Source of the DNA: Reyranella sp.
GTDB taxonomy: Bacteria > Pseudomonadota > Alphaproteobacteria > Reyranellales > Reyranellaceae
Assembly: GCA_021732285.1 (NCBI GenBank)
Contig: JAKFVH010000202.1
Coordinates: forward strand, 1-36,969
DNA length: 36,969 bases
Reading direction: 5' to 3'
The position numbers were made by a program, and so were the translations under genes. Under the pieces are notes generated by a model. That model was not told where the DNA came from. It saw only the letters and a list, made by a program, of their open reading frames with translations, and did no database searches. Positions 1-8,036 of this stretch are shown piece after piece (positions within the stretch are counted from its first letter, which is position 1; every line of letters starts with the position of its first letter).

Positions 1-2
1 GC

Positions 3-56
3 ATCGCCCCCGTCAGCGATGATCCAATCATCGGGTTGCCCGCCGTGGCCGCCTGA
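3..56 (+). CDS. Possible C-terminal end of a gene cut by the window edge
   Basis: The third plus-strand frame is open from the window edge to a TGA at 54-56 and would encode a tail ending DDPIIGLPAVAA. Its codons are GC-rich at third positions like real genes nearby. Seventeen codons are too few to identify a family, and an open frame this short can occur by chance in GC-rich DNA. Confidence 0.2.
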   Translation: MAPVSDDPIIGLPAVAA

Positions 57-97
57 TCGAGCCGGACCTGACCCGGAATCGTCGTACTGACTAACCG

Positions 98-430
98 TCA
101 GCTACACCACGGCTCGGGACACGATCCAAGCAAATCGGATGGCTTCGTGCCAAAGCCGGCGTAAATCCTTCCAATCTGATCGAGCGCCTCTTGAATCCGA
201 TCACGTGGAAGCATGGCGAGGTCGGCCGGCCCGTAGAGACCGCCCGCGGTCAGGCGGATCGCGTTCTCAAAATCGGTATCGATGGTCGGCGCGACGGGGG
301 CTGAGGACGTGCTCCTCTTCGCGTCAATCACTGAACCGTCGGGGGCGACGCGAAAGCCTGGCGGCTCGTCGTCTGGTGGTTGCTCAACATAGAGCCATGG
401 CGACAGTCCATCGGGCCGGACGTTGAACAT
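98..430 (-). CDS. Small hypothetical protein, possibly phage-related
   Basis: Encodes 110 residues starting MFNVRPDGLSPWLYVEQ. I do not recognise the family. There is no signal peptide or membrane segment. The first half is proline- and acid-rich and probably flexible, and the second half (DTDFENAIRLTAGG onward) looks helical. The start at 430 is preferred over an in-frame ATG at 532 because AGGAG lies about ten bases upstream of it, and codon use in the 34-codon extension is less like that of real genes here. The region ahead of it is AT-rich and carries ATAACT repeats resembling those in the prophage switch at 31.3 kb. That suggests, but does not prove, a phage origin or shared control. No neighbour on the same strand offers further context. 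Confidence 0.55.
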   Translation of the reverse strand: MFNVRPDGLSPWLYVEQPPDDEPPGFRVAPDGSVIDAKRSTSSAPVAPTIDTDFENAIRLTAGGLYGPADLAMLPRDRIQEALDQIGRIYAGFGTKPSDLLGSCPEPWCS

Positions 431-535
431 GGTGGACGAGCTCCTAGCAAAGGCGTGCGGCTTAGCGCCTCTTTCGGAGCCCGAACGGATTGTCCGAAGG
501 CGAGGCGATGGAATAGGAGCACTGTAAGGCATTTA

Positions 536-579
536 ATAACTGAAGTAAATAACTAAAGTATATATAAAACTATGATTAT
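536..579. promoter_or_regulatory. ATAACT repeat cluster, putative repressor operator
   Basis: Two direct repeats, ATAACTGAAGTA (536-547) and ATAACTAAAGTA (549-560), differ at one base and lie 13 bases apart. A third related site, AAAACTATGATTAT, is at 566-579. The stretch is strikingly AT-rich for this genome and lies upstream of the minus-strand gene at 98-430. The same ATAACT core occurs at 30503, 31302 and 31324 around the prophage repressor. A role as operator is inferred from the repeat pattern only. Confidence 0.4.
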
Positions 580-610
580 TGACCGAGGGCTTCGAGCGAT
601 AGGCCCTTTT

Positions 611-643
611 TGGAAACAAAAAGGGCGCCCGCGGGCGCCCTTT
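611..643 (-). terminator. Rho-independent terminator of the binding-protein gene
   Basis: AAAGGGCGCCC (620-630) and GGGCGCCCTTT (633-643) form a perfect 11-bp stem. Read on the minus strand, the stem is followed by TTTTTGTTT. It lies 23 bases beyond the stop codon of the gene ending at 666, so it should end that transcript. Confidence 0.85.
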
Positions 644-665
644 CCTTCGTTAGATGATCAGTCGA

Positions 666-1889
666 TCACTTGATATACGGGCACTTCCCATCCTTGAGCG
701 GCCGGTACGCCTCGTCGCCGGGCACGGTGGCGAGCAGCTTGTAGATGTCGTCCTTGCTCTTGGACTCCTGCGGCGACTTCACCTGGAACAGGTACATGTC
801 GCGCACCAGGCGGCCGTCCTCGCGCAGCTTGCCGTTCTTGGTCATGACGTCGTTGACCGGGATCTCGCGCATCTTGGCCATCACCGCCTTGGCGTCGTCG
901 GTGCCGGCCGCCTGCACGGCCTTGAGGTAGTGCGTGACCGAGCTGTAGGCGCCGGCCGTCAGCATGCTCGGGATCTTGTCGCGCTTGGCGCGGAAGCGCT
1001 TGGTCCAGGCGCGGGTCTCGTCGTTCATGTCCCAATAGAACGCCTCGGTGAGCACCAGGCCCTGCGCCACCGGCAGGGTCAGCGAATTCACGTCGGTCGA
1101 GAAGACCAGGAGGCCGGCCAGACGCTGGCCACCCTTGACGATGCCGAACTCGCCGGCCTGCTTGATCGAGTTGATCGTGTCCTGGCCGGCATTGGCGAGA
1201 CCGATGATCTTGGCCTTCGAGGCCTGCGCCTGCAGCAGGAAGGACGAGAAGTCCTGCGTGCTGAGCGGATGCCTGACGCCACCCAGCACCTTGCCGCCCG
1301 ACGCCGTCACGACGGCGGTCACGTCGCGCTCCAGCGCATGGCCGAAGGCGTAGTCGGCGGTCAGGAAGTACCAGGAGTCGCCACCGCCCTTGACGATGGC
1401 GCCGCCCGTCACCTTGGCGAGCGCGTAGGTGTCGTAGACCCAGTGCGCCCCGGTCTCCGAGCAGGCCGGACCGGTCAGGTCGGCCGACGCGGCGCCGGTG
1501 TTGATGTCGATCATGCCCTTTTCCTGGGCAATCTTCCGCACCGCGAGGGCCACCGACGACGTGCCGATGCCGGTGATCATCTTCACACCGTCGACGTCGT
1601 ACCAGCGCCGCGCGATCTGGGCGCCGATGTCGGGCTTGGTCTGATGGTCGGCCGACAGGAGCTCGATCGGCCGGCCGAGCACCTTGCCGCCGAAATCATC
1701 GATCGCCATTTGGGCGGCCTCGACCTCGCCGAGGTTGAGATCGGCATAGACGCCGGAAAAGCCTTCGGTAATGCCGATCTTGAGCGGCGCCGGCGCCTGG
1801 GCCTGCGCAATCGCCATCAGGCCCGCGACGGTCGCGCTGACCGCGACCGTGACGGCGCCTGCGTAGCGAGCGATATCTTTAGGTCTCAT
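666..1889 (-). CDS. ABC transporter substrate-binding protein, branched-chain amino acid type
   Basis: A 407-residue periplasmic binding protein of the LivJ/LivK class (type I periplasmic binding fold), expected to capture an amino acid or related small ligand for the permease encoded divergently at 2013-5331. The N-terminus MRPKDIARYAG is followed by a hydrophobic stretch and an AQAQA region fitting signal peptide cleavage near residue 32. The mature protein opens with LKIGITEGFSGVYADLN, typical of the family. The start at 1889 has GGGAGG seven bases upstream; an in-frame GTG at 1904 is less likely. The strong hairpin at 611-643 terminates the gene. The true ligand cannot be told from sequence, since paralogues of this class also bind aromatic acids, amides or urea. 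Confidence 0.92.
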   Translation of the reverse strand: MRPKDIARYAGAVTVAVSATVAGLMAIAQAQAPAPLKIGITEGFSGVYADLNLGEVEAAQMAIDDFGGKVLGRPIELLSADHQTKPDIGAQIARRWYDVDGVKMITGIGTSSVALAVRKIAQEKGMIDINTGAASADLTGPACSETGAHWVYDTYALAKVTGGAIVKGGGDSWYFLTADYAFGHALERDVTAVVTASGGKVLGGVRHPLSTQDFSSFLLQAQASKAKIIGLANAGQDTINSIKQAGEFGIVKGGQRLAGLLVFSTDVNSLTLPVAQGLVLTEAFYWDMNDETRAWTKRFRAKRDKIPSMLTAGAYSSVTHYLKAVQAAGTDDAKAVMAKMREIPVNDVMTKNGKLREDGRLVRDMYLFQVKSPQESKSKDDIYKLLATVPGDEAYRPLKDGKCPYIK

Positions 1890-1961
1890 ACTCAAACCTC
1901 CCACAACAACCTTCCCCGTAGGGTTCGAAATCTAGCGGTGCGCTTGAGCCGACGCCAGTGC

Positions 1962-1990
1962 TGGACAGCAGCGTCAAGCTTCGATTAATT
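1962..1990 (+). promoter_or_regulatory. Possible sigma70-like promoter for livGFHM
   Basis: TGGACA (1962-1967) and TTAATT (1985-1990) are 17 bases apart and would place a transcript start about 15 bases before livG. The -35 matches the consensus at five of six positions, but the -10 at only three. It sits in the divergent gap between the binding protein and livG. Confidence 0.25.
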
Positions 1991-2012
1991 CGCCACACCG
2001 CAAGGGGGGCGG

Positions 2013-2763
2013 ATGGCCGAAGAAGAAGTAATTCTCAAGGCGGAAGGGCTGACGAAGGAGTTCAAGGGCTTCGTCGCGGTCAAGAACGTCGATCTGCGCG
2101 TGCGGCGCCACACCATTCACGCCCTGATCGGGCCGAATGGCGCGGGCAAGACCACGTGCTTCAACCTGCTCACGCATTTCCTGACGCCAACGGCAGGCCA
2201 GATTCACTTCAAGGGCCGCAACATCACCGGCAGCTCGCCTGCGGCGATCGCGCGCATGGGGCTGGCGCGCTCCTTCCAGATCTCGGCGGTCTTCCCGCAT
2301 CTTTCGGTACGCGAGAATGTCCGTGTCGCTCTGCAGCGCAAGCTCGGCAACTCCTTCTTCTTCTGGCGCAGCGAGCGCGTGCTGAACCAGCTCGACAGCC
2401 GCGCCATGGAGCTGGTGACGGCCGTGGGCCTCGCAGCCTTCGCCGAGCAGCAGGCCGTCGACCTGCCTTATGGGCGCAAGCGGGCCCTGGAGATCGCCAC
2501 CACCCTGGCGCTCGATCCCGAGATGATGCTGCTCGACGAGCCGATGGCGGGCCTGGGGCAGGAAGACATCAAGCGCATCACCGCGCTCATCCGAACCGTC
2601 GCCCGCGACCGCACTGTGCTGATGGTTGAGCACAACATGTCCGTCGTCGCCGATCTTTCAGACACCATCACCGTGCTGGCGCGCGGCGAGGTTTTGGCCG
2701 AGGGACCTTACGCGACGGTGTCCAAGAATCCTGCCGTGGTCGAGGCCTATGTCGGAACTGGTC

Positions 2764-2771
<8 letters not shown>
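2013..2771 (+). CDS. livG: Branched-chain amino acid ABC transporter ATP-binding protein LivG
   Basis: A 252-residue ATPase that powers uptake together with LivF, working at the inner face of the cytoplasmic membrane. Walker A is GPNGAGKT (about residues 41-48), Walker B is MMLLDEP, and the H-loop histidine is in MVEHN. The ABC signature is LPYGRKRALEIA rather than LSGGQ, which is the usual LivG form and separates it from its LivF partner. The start ATG follows a G-rich Shine-Dalgarno stretch (AAGGGGGGC). The stop lies inside the start of livF (8-base overlap), so the two are translationally coupled. It is first in a four-gene plus-strand operon and divergent from the binding-protein gene. 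Confidence 0.93.
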
Positions 2772-3468
<697 letters not shown>

Positions 3469-3472
3469 CGCC

Positions 3473-4354
3473 ATGTTCGAGCTCATCGGAATTCCACCCC
3501 AAGCCCTGTTCGGCCAGCTCCTGCTCGGCCTGATCAACGGCGCGTTCTACGCCATGCTGAGCCTGGGGCTCGCCGTGATCTTCGGCATGCTGAACGTGAT
3601 CAACTTCACGCACGGCGCGCAGTACATGATGGGCGCCTTCGCCGCCTGGCTGATGCTCGGCATCCTCGACGTGCCGTTCTGGGCCTCGCTGGTGCTGGCG
3701 CCGATCCTGGTCGGCCTGTTCGGCGTCGTTCTCGAGCGGGTGATGCTGAAGCGCATCTACCATCTCGATCATCTCTATGGCTTCCTGCTGACCTTCGGCC
3801 TGGCGCTGGTGATCGAGGGCCTGTTCCAGTGGAAGTGGGGCTCTTCGGGTGCGCCTTATCCCAACCCGATCCCCGGCGGCTACAATCTCGGCTTCATGTT
3901 CATGCCGACCTATCGCGGCTTCGTCGTGCTGGCGGCTCTCGTGATCTGCCTTGCCACCTGGTACGGCATCGAGCGCACCAAGCTCGGCGCCTACCTGCGC
4001 GCGGCGACCGAGAATCCGACCCTGGTGCGCGCCTTCGGCATCAACGTGCCGCGCCTGATCACGCTCACGTATGGACTGGGCGTCGGTCTTGCTGCGTTGG
4101 CTGGCGTGTTGGCGGCGCCCATCCAGCAGGTCTCGGCCCTGATGGGCACCAACCTGGTGCTGGTGGTGTTCGCGGTCGTGGTGATCGGCGGCATGGGCTC
4201 GATCATGGGCTCGATCGTTACCGGCTTCGGCCTCGGCCTGATCGAGGGCTTGACCAAGGTGTTCTATCCGCCGGCCTCCAACACCGTGATCTTCGTGGTC
4301 ATGGCGTTGGTGCTGCTGATCAAGCCGGCCGGCCTGTTCGGCCAAACCAAGTGA
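3473..4354 (+). CDS. livH: Branched-chain amino acid ABC transporter permease LivH
   Basis: A 293-residue polytopic inner-membrane protein with about eight predicted hydrophobic segments. The N-terminal segment LLLGLINGAFYAMLSLGLAV and the following NFTHGAQYMMGAF are hallmark LivH sequence. VVVIGGMGSIMGSIVTGFGL near residues 238-257 is the conserved loop thought to contact the ATPases. Its length is normal for the family. It lies four bases after livF, and its TGA shares one base with the livM start, as expected for one operon. It forms half of the transmembrane pore with LivM. Confidence 0.92.
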   Translation: MFELIGIPPQALFGQLLLGLINGAFYAMLSLGLAVIFGMLNVINFTHGAQYMMGAFAAWLMLGILDVPFWASLVLAPILVGLFGVVLERVMLKRIYHLDHLYGFLLTFGLALVIEGLFQWKWGSSGAPYPNPIPGGYNLGFMFMPTYRGFVVLAALVICLATWYGIERTKLGAYLRAATENPTLVRAFGINVPRLITLTYGLGVGLAALAGVLAAPIQQVSALMGTNLVLVVFAVVVIGGMGSIMGSIVTGFGLGLIEGLTKVFYPPASNTVIFVVMALVLLIKPAGLFGQTK

Positions 4355-5331
4355 TGGTGGGCCAAATGATGACGCCCAGCCAAGGCATGATCGTCGCGGC
4401 CGCCGTCGCCGTGCTGGCGCTGGCGGCGCCATGGTTCGCCTATCCGGTGTTCCTGATGACGGCGCTGTGCTTCGCGCTGTTCGCCTGCGCCTTCAACCTG
4501 CTGCTGGGTTACGCCGGTTTGATGAGCTTCGGCCATGCCATGTTCTTCGGCATGGCGGGCTACTTCTATGGCCATGTCGTGAAGGCCTGGGACATGCCGC
4601 CGGAACTCGGCCTGCTGGCGGGCGTCGGCGGCGCGGCGCTGCTGGGCCTGGTCACCGGCGCGCTGGCGATCCGCCGCCAGGGCATCTACTTCGCCATGAT
4701 CACGCTCGCCTTCGCGCAGATGGTCTACTTCTTCTGCATCCAGGCGCCGTTCACCCACGGCGAGGACGGCTTGCAGGGCATCGTGCGCAAGCCCTTGCTG
4801 GGCGGCCTGATCCCGACCAAGGACGATCGAGTCCTTTACTATGTCGTGCTGGCGATCTTCCTGTTCGGCTACGGCGCCATCTACCGCTTCATCCATTCGC
4901 CGTTCGGGCAGGTGCTGAAGGCGATCCGCGACAACGAGCAGCGCGCCCTGTCGCTGGGTTATGAGGCCGACCGCTACAAGCTGCTCGCCTTCGTGCTCTC
5001 GGCAGCCCTGGCGGGCCTGGCTGGCGCCACCAAGGCGATGGTCCTGCAGTTCGCTACTTTGACCGATGTTAGCGCCGCCATGTCGGGCGAAGTCGTGCTG
5101 ATGGCTCTGGTCGGCGGGCTCGGCACCATCATCGGCCCGGTGATCGGCGCCTTCATCATCATCACCATGCAGAACTATCTCGCGGCCACCGGCGAGTTCG
5201 TGCTGGTGATCCAGGGCGTGATCTTCGTGGTCATCGTCATGGCCTTTCGCAAGGGCGTCGTCGGCGAGTTCAGCGAGTGGTGGAAGGCGCGACGTTCCGG
5301 CCCGCGGGAGCGACCGGCGGCGGCGGACTGA
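4354..5331 (+). CDS. livM: Branched-chain amino acid ABC transporter permease LivM
   Basis: A 325-residue polytopic permease, the second pore subunit. FNLLLGYAGLMSFGHAMFFG and the later ALVGGLGTIIGPVIGA are characteristic of LivM. The start at 4354 overlaps the livH stop by one base (TGATG). The open frame reaches much further upstream, but that part lies inside livH in another frame and is not coding. The C-terminus is short, basic and cytoplasmic (EWWKARRSGPRERPAAAD). The last 62 bases overlap a possible antisense small gene at 5270-5482. Confidence 0.92.
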   Translation: MVGQMMTPSQGMIVAAAVAVLALAAPWFAYPVFLMTALCFALFACAFNLLLGYAGLMSFGHAMFFGMAGYFYGHVVKAWDMPPELGLLAGVGGAALLGLVTGALAIRRQGIYFAMITLAFAQMVYFFCIQAPFTHGEDGLQGIVRKPLLGGLIPTKDDRVLYYVVLAIFLFGYGAIYRFIHSPFGQVLKAIRDNEQRALSLGYEADRYKLLAFVLSAALAGLAGATKAMVLQFATLTDVSAAMSGEVVLMALVGGLGTIIGPVIGAFIIITMQNYLAATGEFVLVIQGVIFVVIVMAFRKGVVGEFSEWWKARRSGPRERPAAAD

Positions 5332-5482
5332 CGTTCGCGCAATTGGTGGCGTGGGTCATCAGGCAATCCTGCAGCGCCGACACGGACGACAGGCGCTCGA
5401 CCAGGCTGTTGCAGCGGCCGGCGCTGTCGCGCTCGGCTTCGTCCTGCTCGAGGTATTCTTCCTGCTCGTGACGGCTGGACAT
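5270..5482 (-). CDS. Small hypothetical protein overlapping the livM 3' end
   Basis: Encodes 70 residues beginning MSSRHEQEEYLEQDEAERD, with a very acidic first third and a proline-rich tail. An AGAGG sits about six bases before the ATG. Codons of the first 50 residues end mostly in G or C, as in real genes of this genome. The last third is antisense to livM, so only the first part can be judged independently. No family is recognised. It could be a genuine small gene or the relic of something longer; the adjacent upstream sequence on this strand is a decayed RND pump. Confidence 0.4.
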   Translation of the reverse strand: MSSRHEQEEYLEQDEAERDSAGRCNSLVERLSSVSALQDCLMTHATNCANVSPPPPVAPAGRNVAPSTTR

Positions 5483-5490
5483 GGCAGCCT

Positions 5491-5999
5491 CTAGGCAGCG
5501 GCGTGTGTGCCGGCTTCAGCCGTCGGCGGCGTGTGCGGCACAGCGGCCGGGATCGCGCCGGTCGGACGGCGGCGCTTGCAGGCGAGCCAGTGCTGGAAGC
5601 GATCGAGATAGAGGTAGATGACCGGCGTGGTGTAGAGCGTGAGCCACTGCGACACGATCAGGCCGCCGACGATCGCGGCGAAGGTGGTCATTATGATCGG
5701 GCGGAAGCGCAGCAGGCAGGCTTCGTGGATCGCCTCCAACGGGCTCTTGCCCTGCTCGCGCTCGGCCTCGAGCGCGAAGTCGATCATCATGATGGCGTTC
5801 TTCTTGACGATGCCGATCAGCAGGATGATCCCGATCAGGGCGATGACGCAGAGATCGTAGTGGAAGAGCATCAGCATCAGGAGCGCGCCGACGCCGGCCT
5901 AGGGCAGGGCCGAGAGGATCGTGACGGGATCGATGTAGGACTCGTAGAGCATGCCCAGCACGATGTAGACGGCAAGGATGGCGGCCGCGATTGCGGACG
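5491..5999 (-). pseudogene. Remnant of an RND (AcrB/MdtC-type) efflux pump, C-terminal part
   Basis: The minus strand encodes recognisable HAE1-type RND sequence: [20 protein letters not shown], then ALP, an in-frame TAG (5899-5901), then [29 protein letters not shown] and [12 protein letters not shown]. After MTTFAA it jumps directly to [20 protein letters not shown], missing roughly 25-30 residues that normally contain GGLPLALG. The region therefore carries a nonsense mutation and an internal deletion. It begins abruptly near 5999 without the roughly 850 residues that should precede it. A 128-residue frame restarts at 5877, but it would encode only a few membrane helices and is unlikely to function. 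Confidence 0.82.
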
Positions 6000-6005
6000 G
6001 CTTAT

Positions 6006-6023
6006 GATGTCAGCCCTGACATC
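6006..6023. promoter_or_regulatory. Perfect inverted repeat upstream of the cation exchanger
   Basis: GATGTCAG (6006-6013) and CTGACATC (6016-6023) form an 8-bp dyad with a two-base centre. It has no T tract after it, so it looks more like a regulator binding site than a terminator. It lies about 90 bases before the exchanger start and directly beside the break point of the RND remnant. Confidence 0.35.
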
Positions 6024-6113
6024 GCGCGATTTCGCATCGGGGCCAGGCTCGCTTCCCCGGCAAAGCTTGCGTATATCGTCATGTCAGTTCTTGTGCGATG
6101 GCGGGGCAGCAGA

Positions 6114-7202
6114 ATGGCGGGCCGTTACCGGCTGTTGGCGTGGCGGGTCGTGCCGCTGGCAGGTCTTGCGGCGGCCCTTGGCCTGTCTGCGCTCGCCAGC
6201 CATGCCTCGGCTCTCGGCCTGGCGCTGCCCGTGTTGGGCTTGGTCGTGCTGATGGGCGTGGTGTTCGCCTGCGTCTGGCACGCCGACATCATCGCCCATC
6301 GCACGGGCGAGCCCTACGGTACGCTGGTCCTGACTGTCGCCGTGACGGTGATCGAGGTCGCGCTCATCCTGTCGATCATGCTGGCGGGCGAGGGCAAGCC
6401 GACGCTGGCGCGCGAGACCGTCTTCTCGGTGATCATGGTCGTGTGCAACGGCGTGGTCGGCCTCTGCCTGATCCTAGGTGGCCTGCGCTACGGCGAGCAG
6501 GGCTTCCGCCTGCCGGGCGCCAGCGCCTACCTGGTCGTGCTGATGCCGCTTGCGACCTTCACGCTCATCCTGCCGACCTGGACCACCAGTGTTCCCGGCC
6601 CATTCTATACGACCTCGCAGCTCGCCTTCGTCAGCCTGGTCACGATCATCCTGTACGGCGTGTTCCTCTACGTGCAGACGGTGCGCCATCGCGACTACTT
6701 CCTGTCCGACCTGGGCGGCGCTTCGGACGATCATGCGTTGCCCGGCCGGCGTCAGCTCTGGGAGAGCATCGTGCTGCTGCTGGTCGGGCTGGTGGCCGTC
6801 GTGCTGCTTGCCAAGGGCGTCGCCGGGTCGATCGAGACGGCGGTCGCGGCAGTCGGCGCGCCGACCGAGGCCGTCGGTCTCCTGGTGGCCCTGCTGGTGC
6901 TGCTGCCCGAGACGGTGGCCGCCCTGCGCGCCGCCCGGCGCAATGAACTGCAGAAGAGCCTCAACCTCGCGCTCGGCTCCTCGCTCGCCACGATCGGCCT
7001 CACCATTCCCGCCGTCGCGCTACTGGCGATCGCCCTGCACCAGCGGCTCGAGCTCGGCGTCGACATGCCCGATACCGTCCTGTTGGTGCTGACTTTTGCC
7101 GTCAGCCTCGTGACGTTCAGCGGCGGCCGCACCAACATCCTGCCGGGTTTCGTGCATCTGGTGCTGTTCGCGGTCTTCGTCTTCATGGTTTTCGTACCGT
7201 GA
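6114..7202 (+). CDS. Calcium/cation:proton antiporter, ChaA / y4hA type
   Basis: A 362-residue inner-membrane protein of about eleven hydrophobic segments in the Ca2+:cation antiporter superfamily. It would exchange Ca2+, Na+ or K+ against protons. The two inverted exchanger repeats are visible: GTLVLTVAVTVIEVALIL in the first half and LLVALLVLLPETVAALRAAR followed by LALGSSLATIGLTIPAV in the second. Each carries the conserved acidic residue (E in VIEVAL and in LPETVA). The length matches E. coli ChaA (366). The start is uncertain: an in-frame ATG at 6081 and a longer frame from 5991 exist, but the extensions are arginine-rich and unlike the family. No cognate neighbour is present. Confidence 0.85.
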   Translation: MAGRYRLLAWRVVPLAGLAAALGLSALASHASALGLALPVLGLVVLMGVVFACVWHADIIAHRTGEPYGTLVLTVAVTVIEVALILSIMLAGEGKPTLARETVFSVIMVVCNGVVGLCLILGGLRYGEQGFRLPGASAYLVVLMPLATFTLILPTWTTSVPGPFYTTSQLAFVSLVTIILYGVFLYVQTVRHRDYFLSDLGGASDDHALPGRRQLWESIVLLLVGLVAVVLLAKGVAGSIETAVAAVGAPTEAVGLLVALLVLLPETVAALRAARRNELQKSLNLALGSSLATIGLTIPAVALLAIALHQRLELGVDMPDTVLLVLTFAVSLVTFSGGRTNILPGFVHLVLFAVFVFMVFVP

Positions 7203-7269
7203 CGCCGGGGCCTTGCCGGCCGGCTCCATTCGCGCAAGAAGGGCACATCGACCACAGGGGAAACGTTCC

Positions 7270-8013
7270 ATGCCCGACACGTCCATGACTTTGTCCGACG
7301 ACATCTTCGCCGAGCTGCGCAAGATCGACACGCCCACCATCACCAACGTGGTGGCGACCTATCCCAAGAATCCCCTGTGCCTTGGCCTGTACAATCCCTG
7401 GACCGAGAGCTGGTACAGCGACAGCACCATCCGCTGCCTCTATCCCGAGATGGGACCGATCGTCGGCTATGCCGTGACCTGCGTCTACGGCCTGCCTGAT
7501 CCCAACTTCGCCGGCCGGCTGTCGTTCATGGATGTGGTCGATGCCCTCGATGCCATGAAGAAGCCGACCATCCTGGTGATCCAGCAGAAGTGGCCGCCCG
7601 AGTTGCACAACAAGGCAGGCCTCGCCGGCGAGATGATGGTGAGCTCGATGATGGCGGTGGGCTGCATCGGCATGATCTCCAACGGCCCGTCGCGCGACAT
7701 CGACGCCATCCGCAAGCTTCGTTTCCAGCTCCTGCTGGGCGGCGTCACCGCGGGCCATGGCGAGATGGCGGTGCAGTCGGTCAACGTGCCGGTCTCGGTC
7801 GGCGGCATGGACGTGGCGCCGGGCGACCTCATACACATGGACGAGAACGGCGCGGTGAAGTTCCCGGTCGAGCATGCGCCGGCAATCGTCAAGAACGCCC
7901 GCGCCATGCTCGACGACGAGGCGCGCCGGCTGGTGCTCTTGCGCAAGGCGAAGTCGGCGGCCGAGGTGCGCGCCGCCTCGTCGGGCGGCGCCTATACGCC
8001 GAAGAAGAGTTAG
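7270..8013 (+). CDS. RraA-like / HMG-CHA aldolase family protein
   Basis: A 247-residue cytoplasmic protein of the RraA-like fold (Pfam Methyltransf_6, formerly annotated as dimethylmenaquinone methyltransferase). Members are either inhibitors of RNase E or divalent-metal aldolases acting on 4-hydroxy-4-methyl-2-oxoglutarate or related acids. The family core is seen as ISNGPSRDIDAIRKL, holding the R-D pair that binds metal and substrate in aldolases, and as APGDLIHMDENGAVKFP. An N-terminal stretch of about 40 residues (TPTITNVVATYP to YSDSTIRC) precedes the core. AGGGG lies nine bases before the ATG. It is too long and divergent to be true RraA, so a small-molecule lyase is more likely. No pathway neighbour helps. 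Confidence 0.75.
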   Translation: MPDTSMTLSDDIFAELRKIDTPTITNVVATYPKNPLCLGLYNPWTESWYSDSTIRCLYPEMGPIVGYAVTCVYGLPDPNFAGRLSFMDVVDALDAMKKPTILVIQQKWPPELHNKAGLAGEMMVSSMMAVGCIGMISNGPSRDIDAIRKLRFQLLLGGVTAGHGEMAVQSVNVPVSVGGMDVAPGDLIHMDENGAVKFPVEHAPAIVKNARAMLDDEARRLVLLRKAKSAAEVRAASSGGAYTPKKS

Positions 8014-8036
8014 GCCAGGCAAAGTCCTCTAGCGCC

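Noticed and set aside
60..125. Minus-strand stretch resembling a tRNA D-arm (GTGTAGCTGACGGTTAG)
   Set aside because: No acceptor pairing, anticodon stem or GTTCGA T-loop could be placed, and the sequence overlaps the end of the 98-430 gene.
7590..8036. Upstream extension of the adenylate cyclase reading frame
   Set aside because: The extension lies inside the RraA-like gene in another frame and is arginine-rich; the membrane anchor begins just after ATG 8037.
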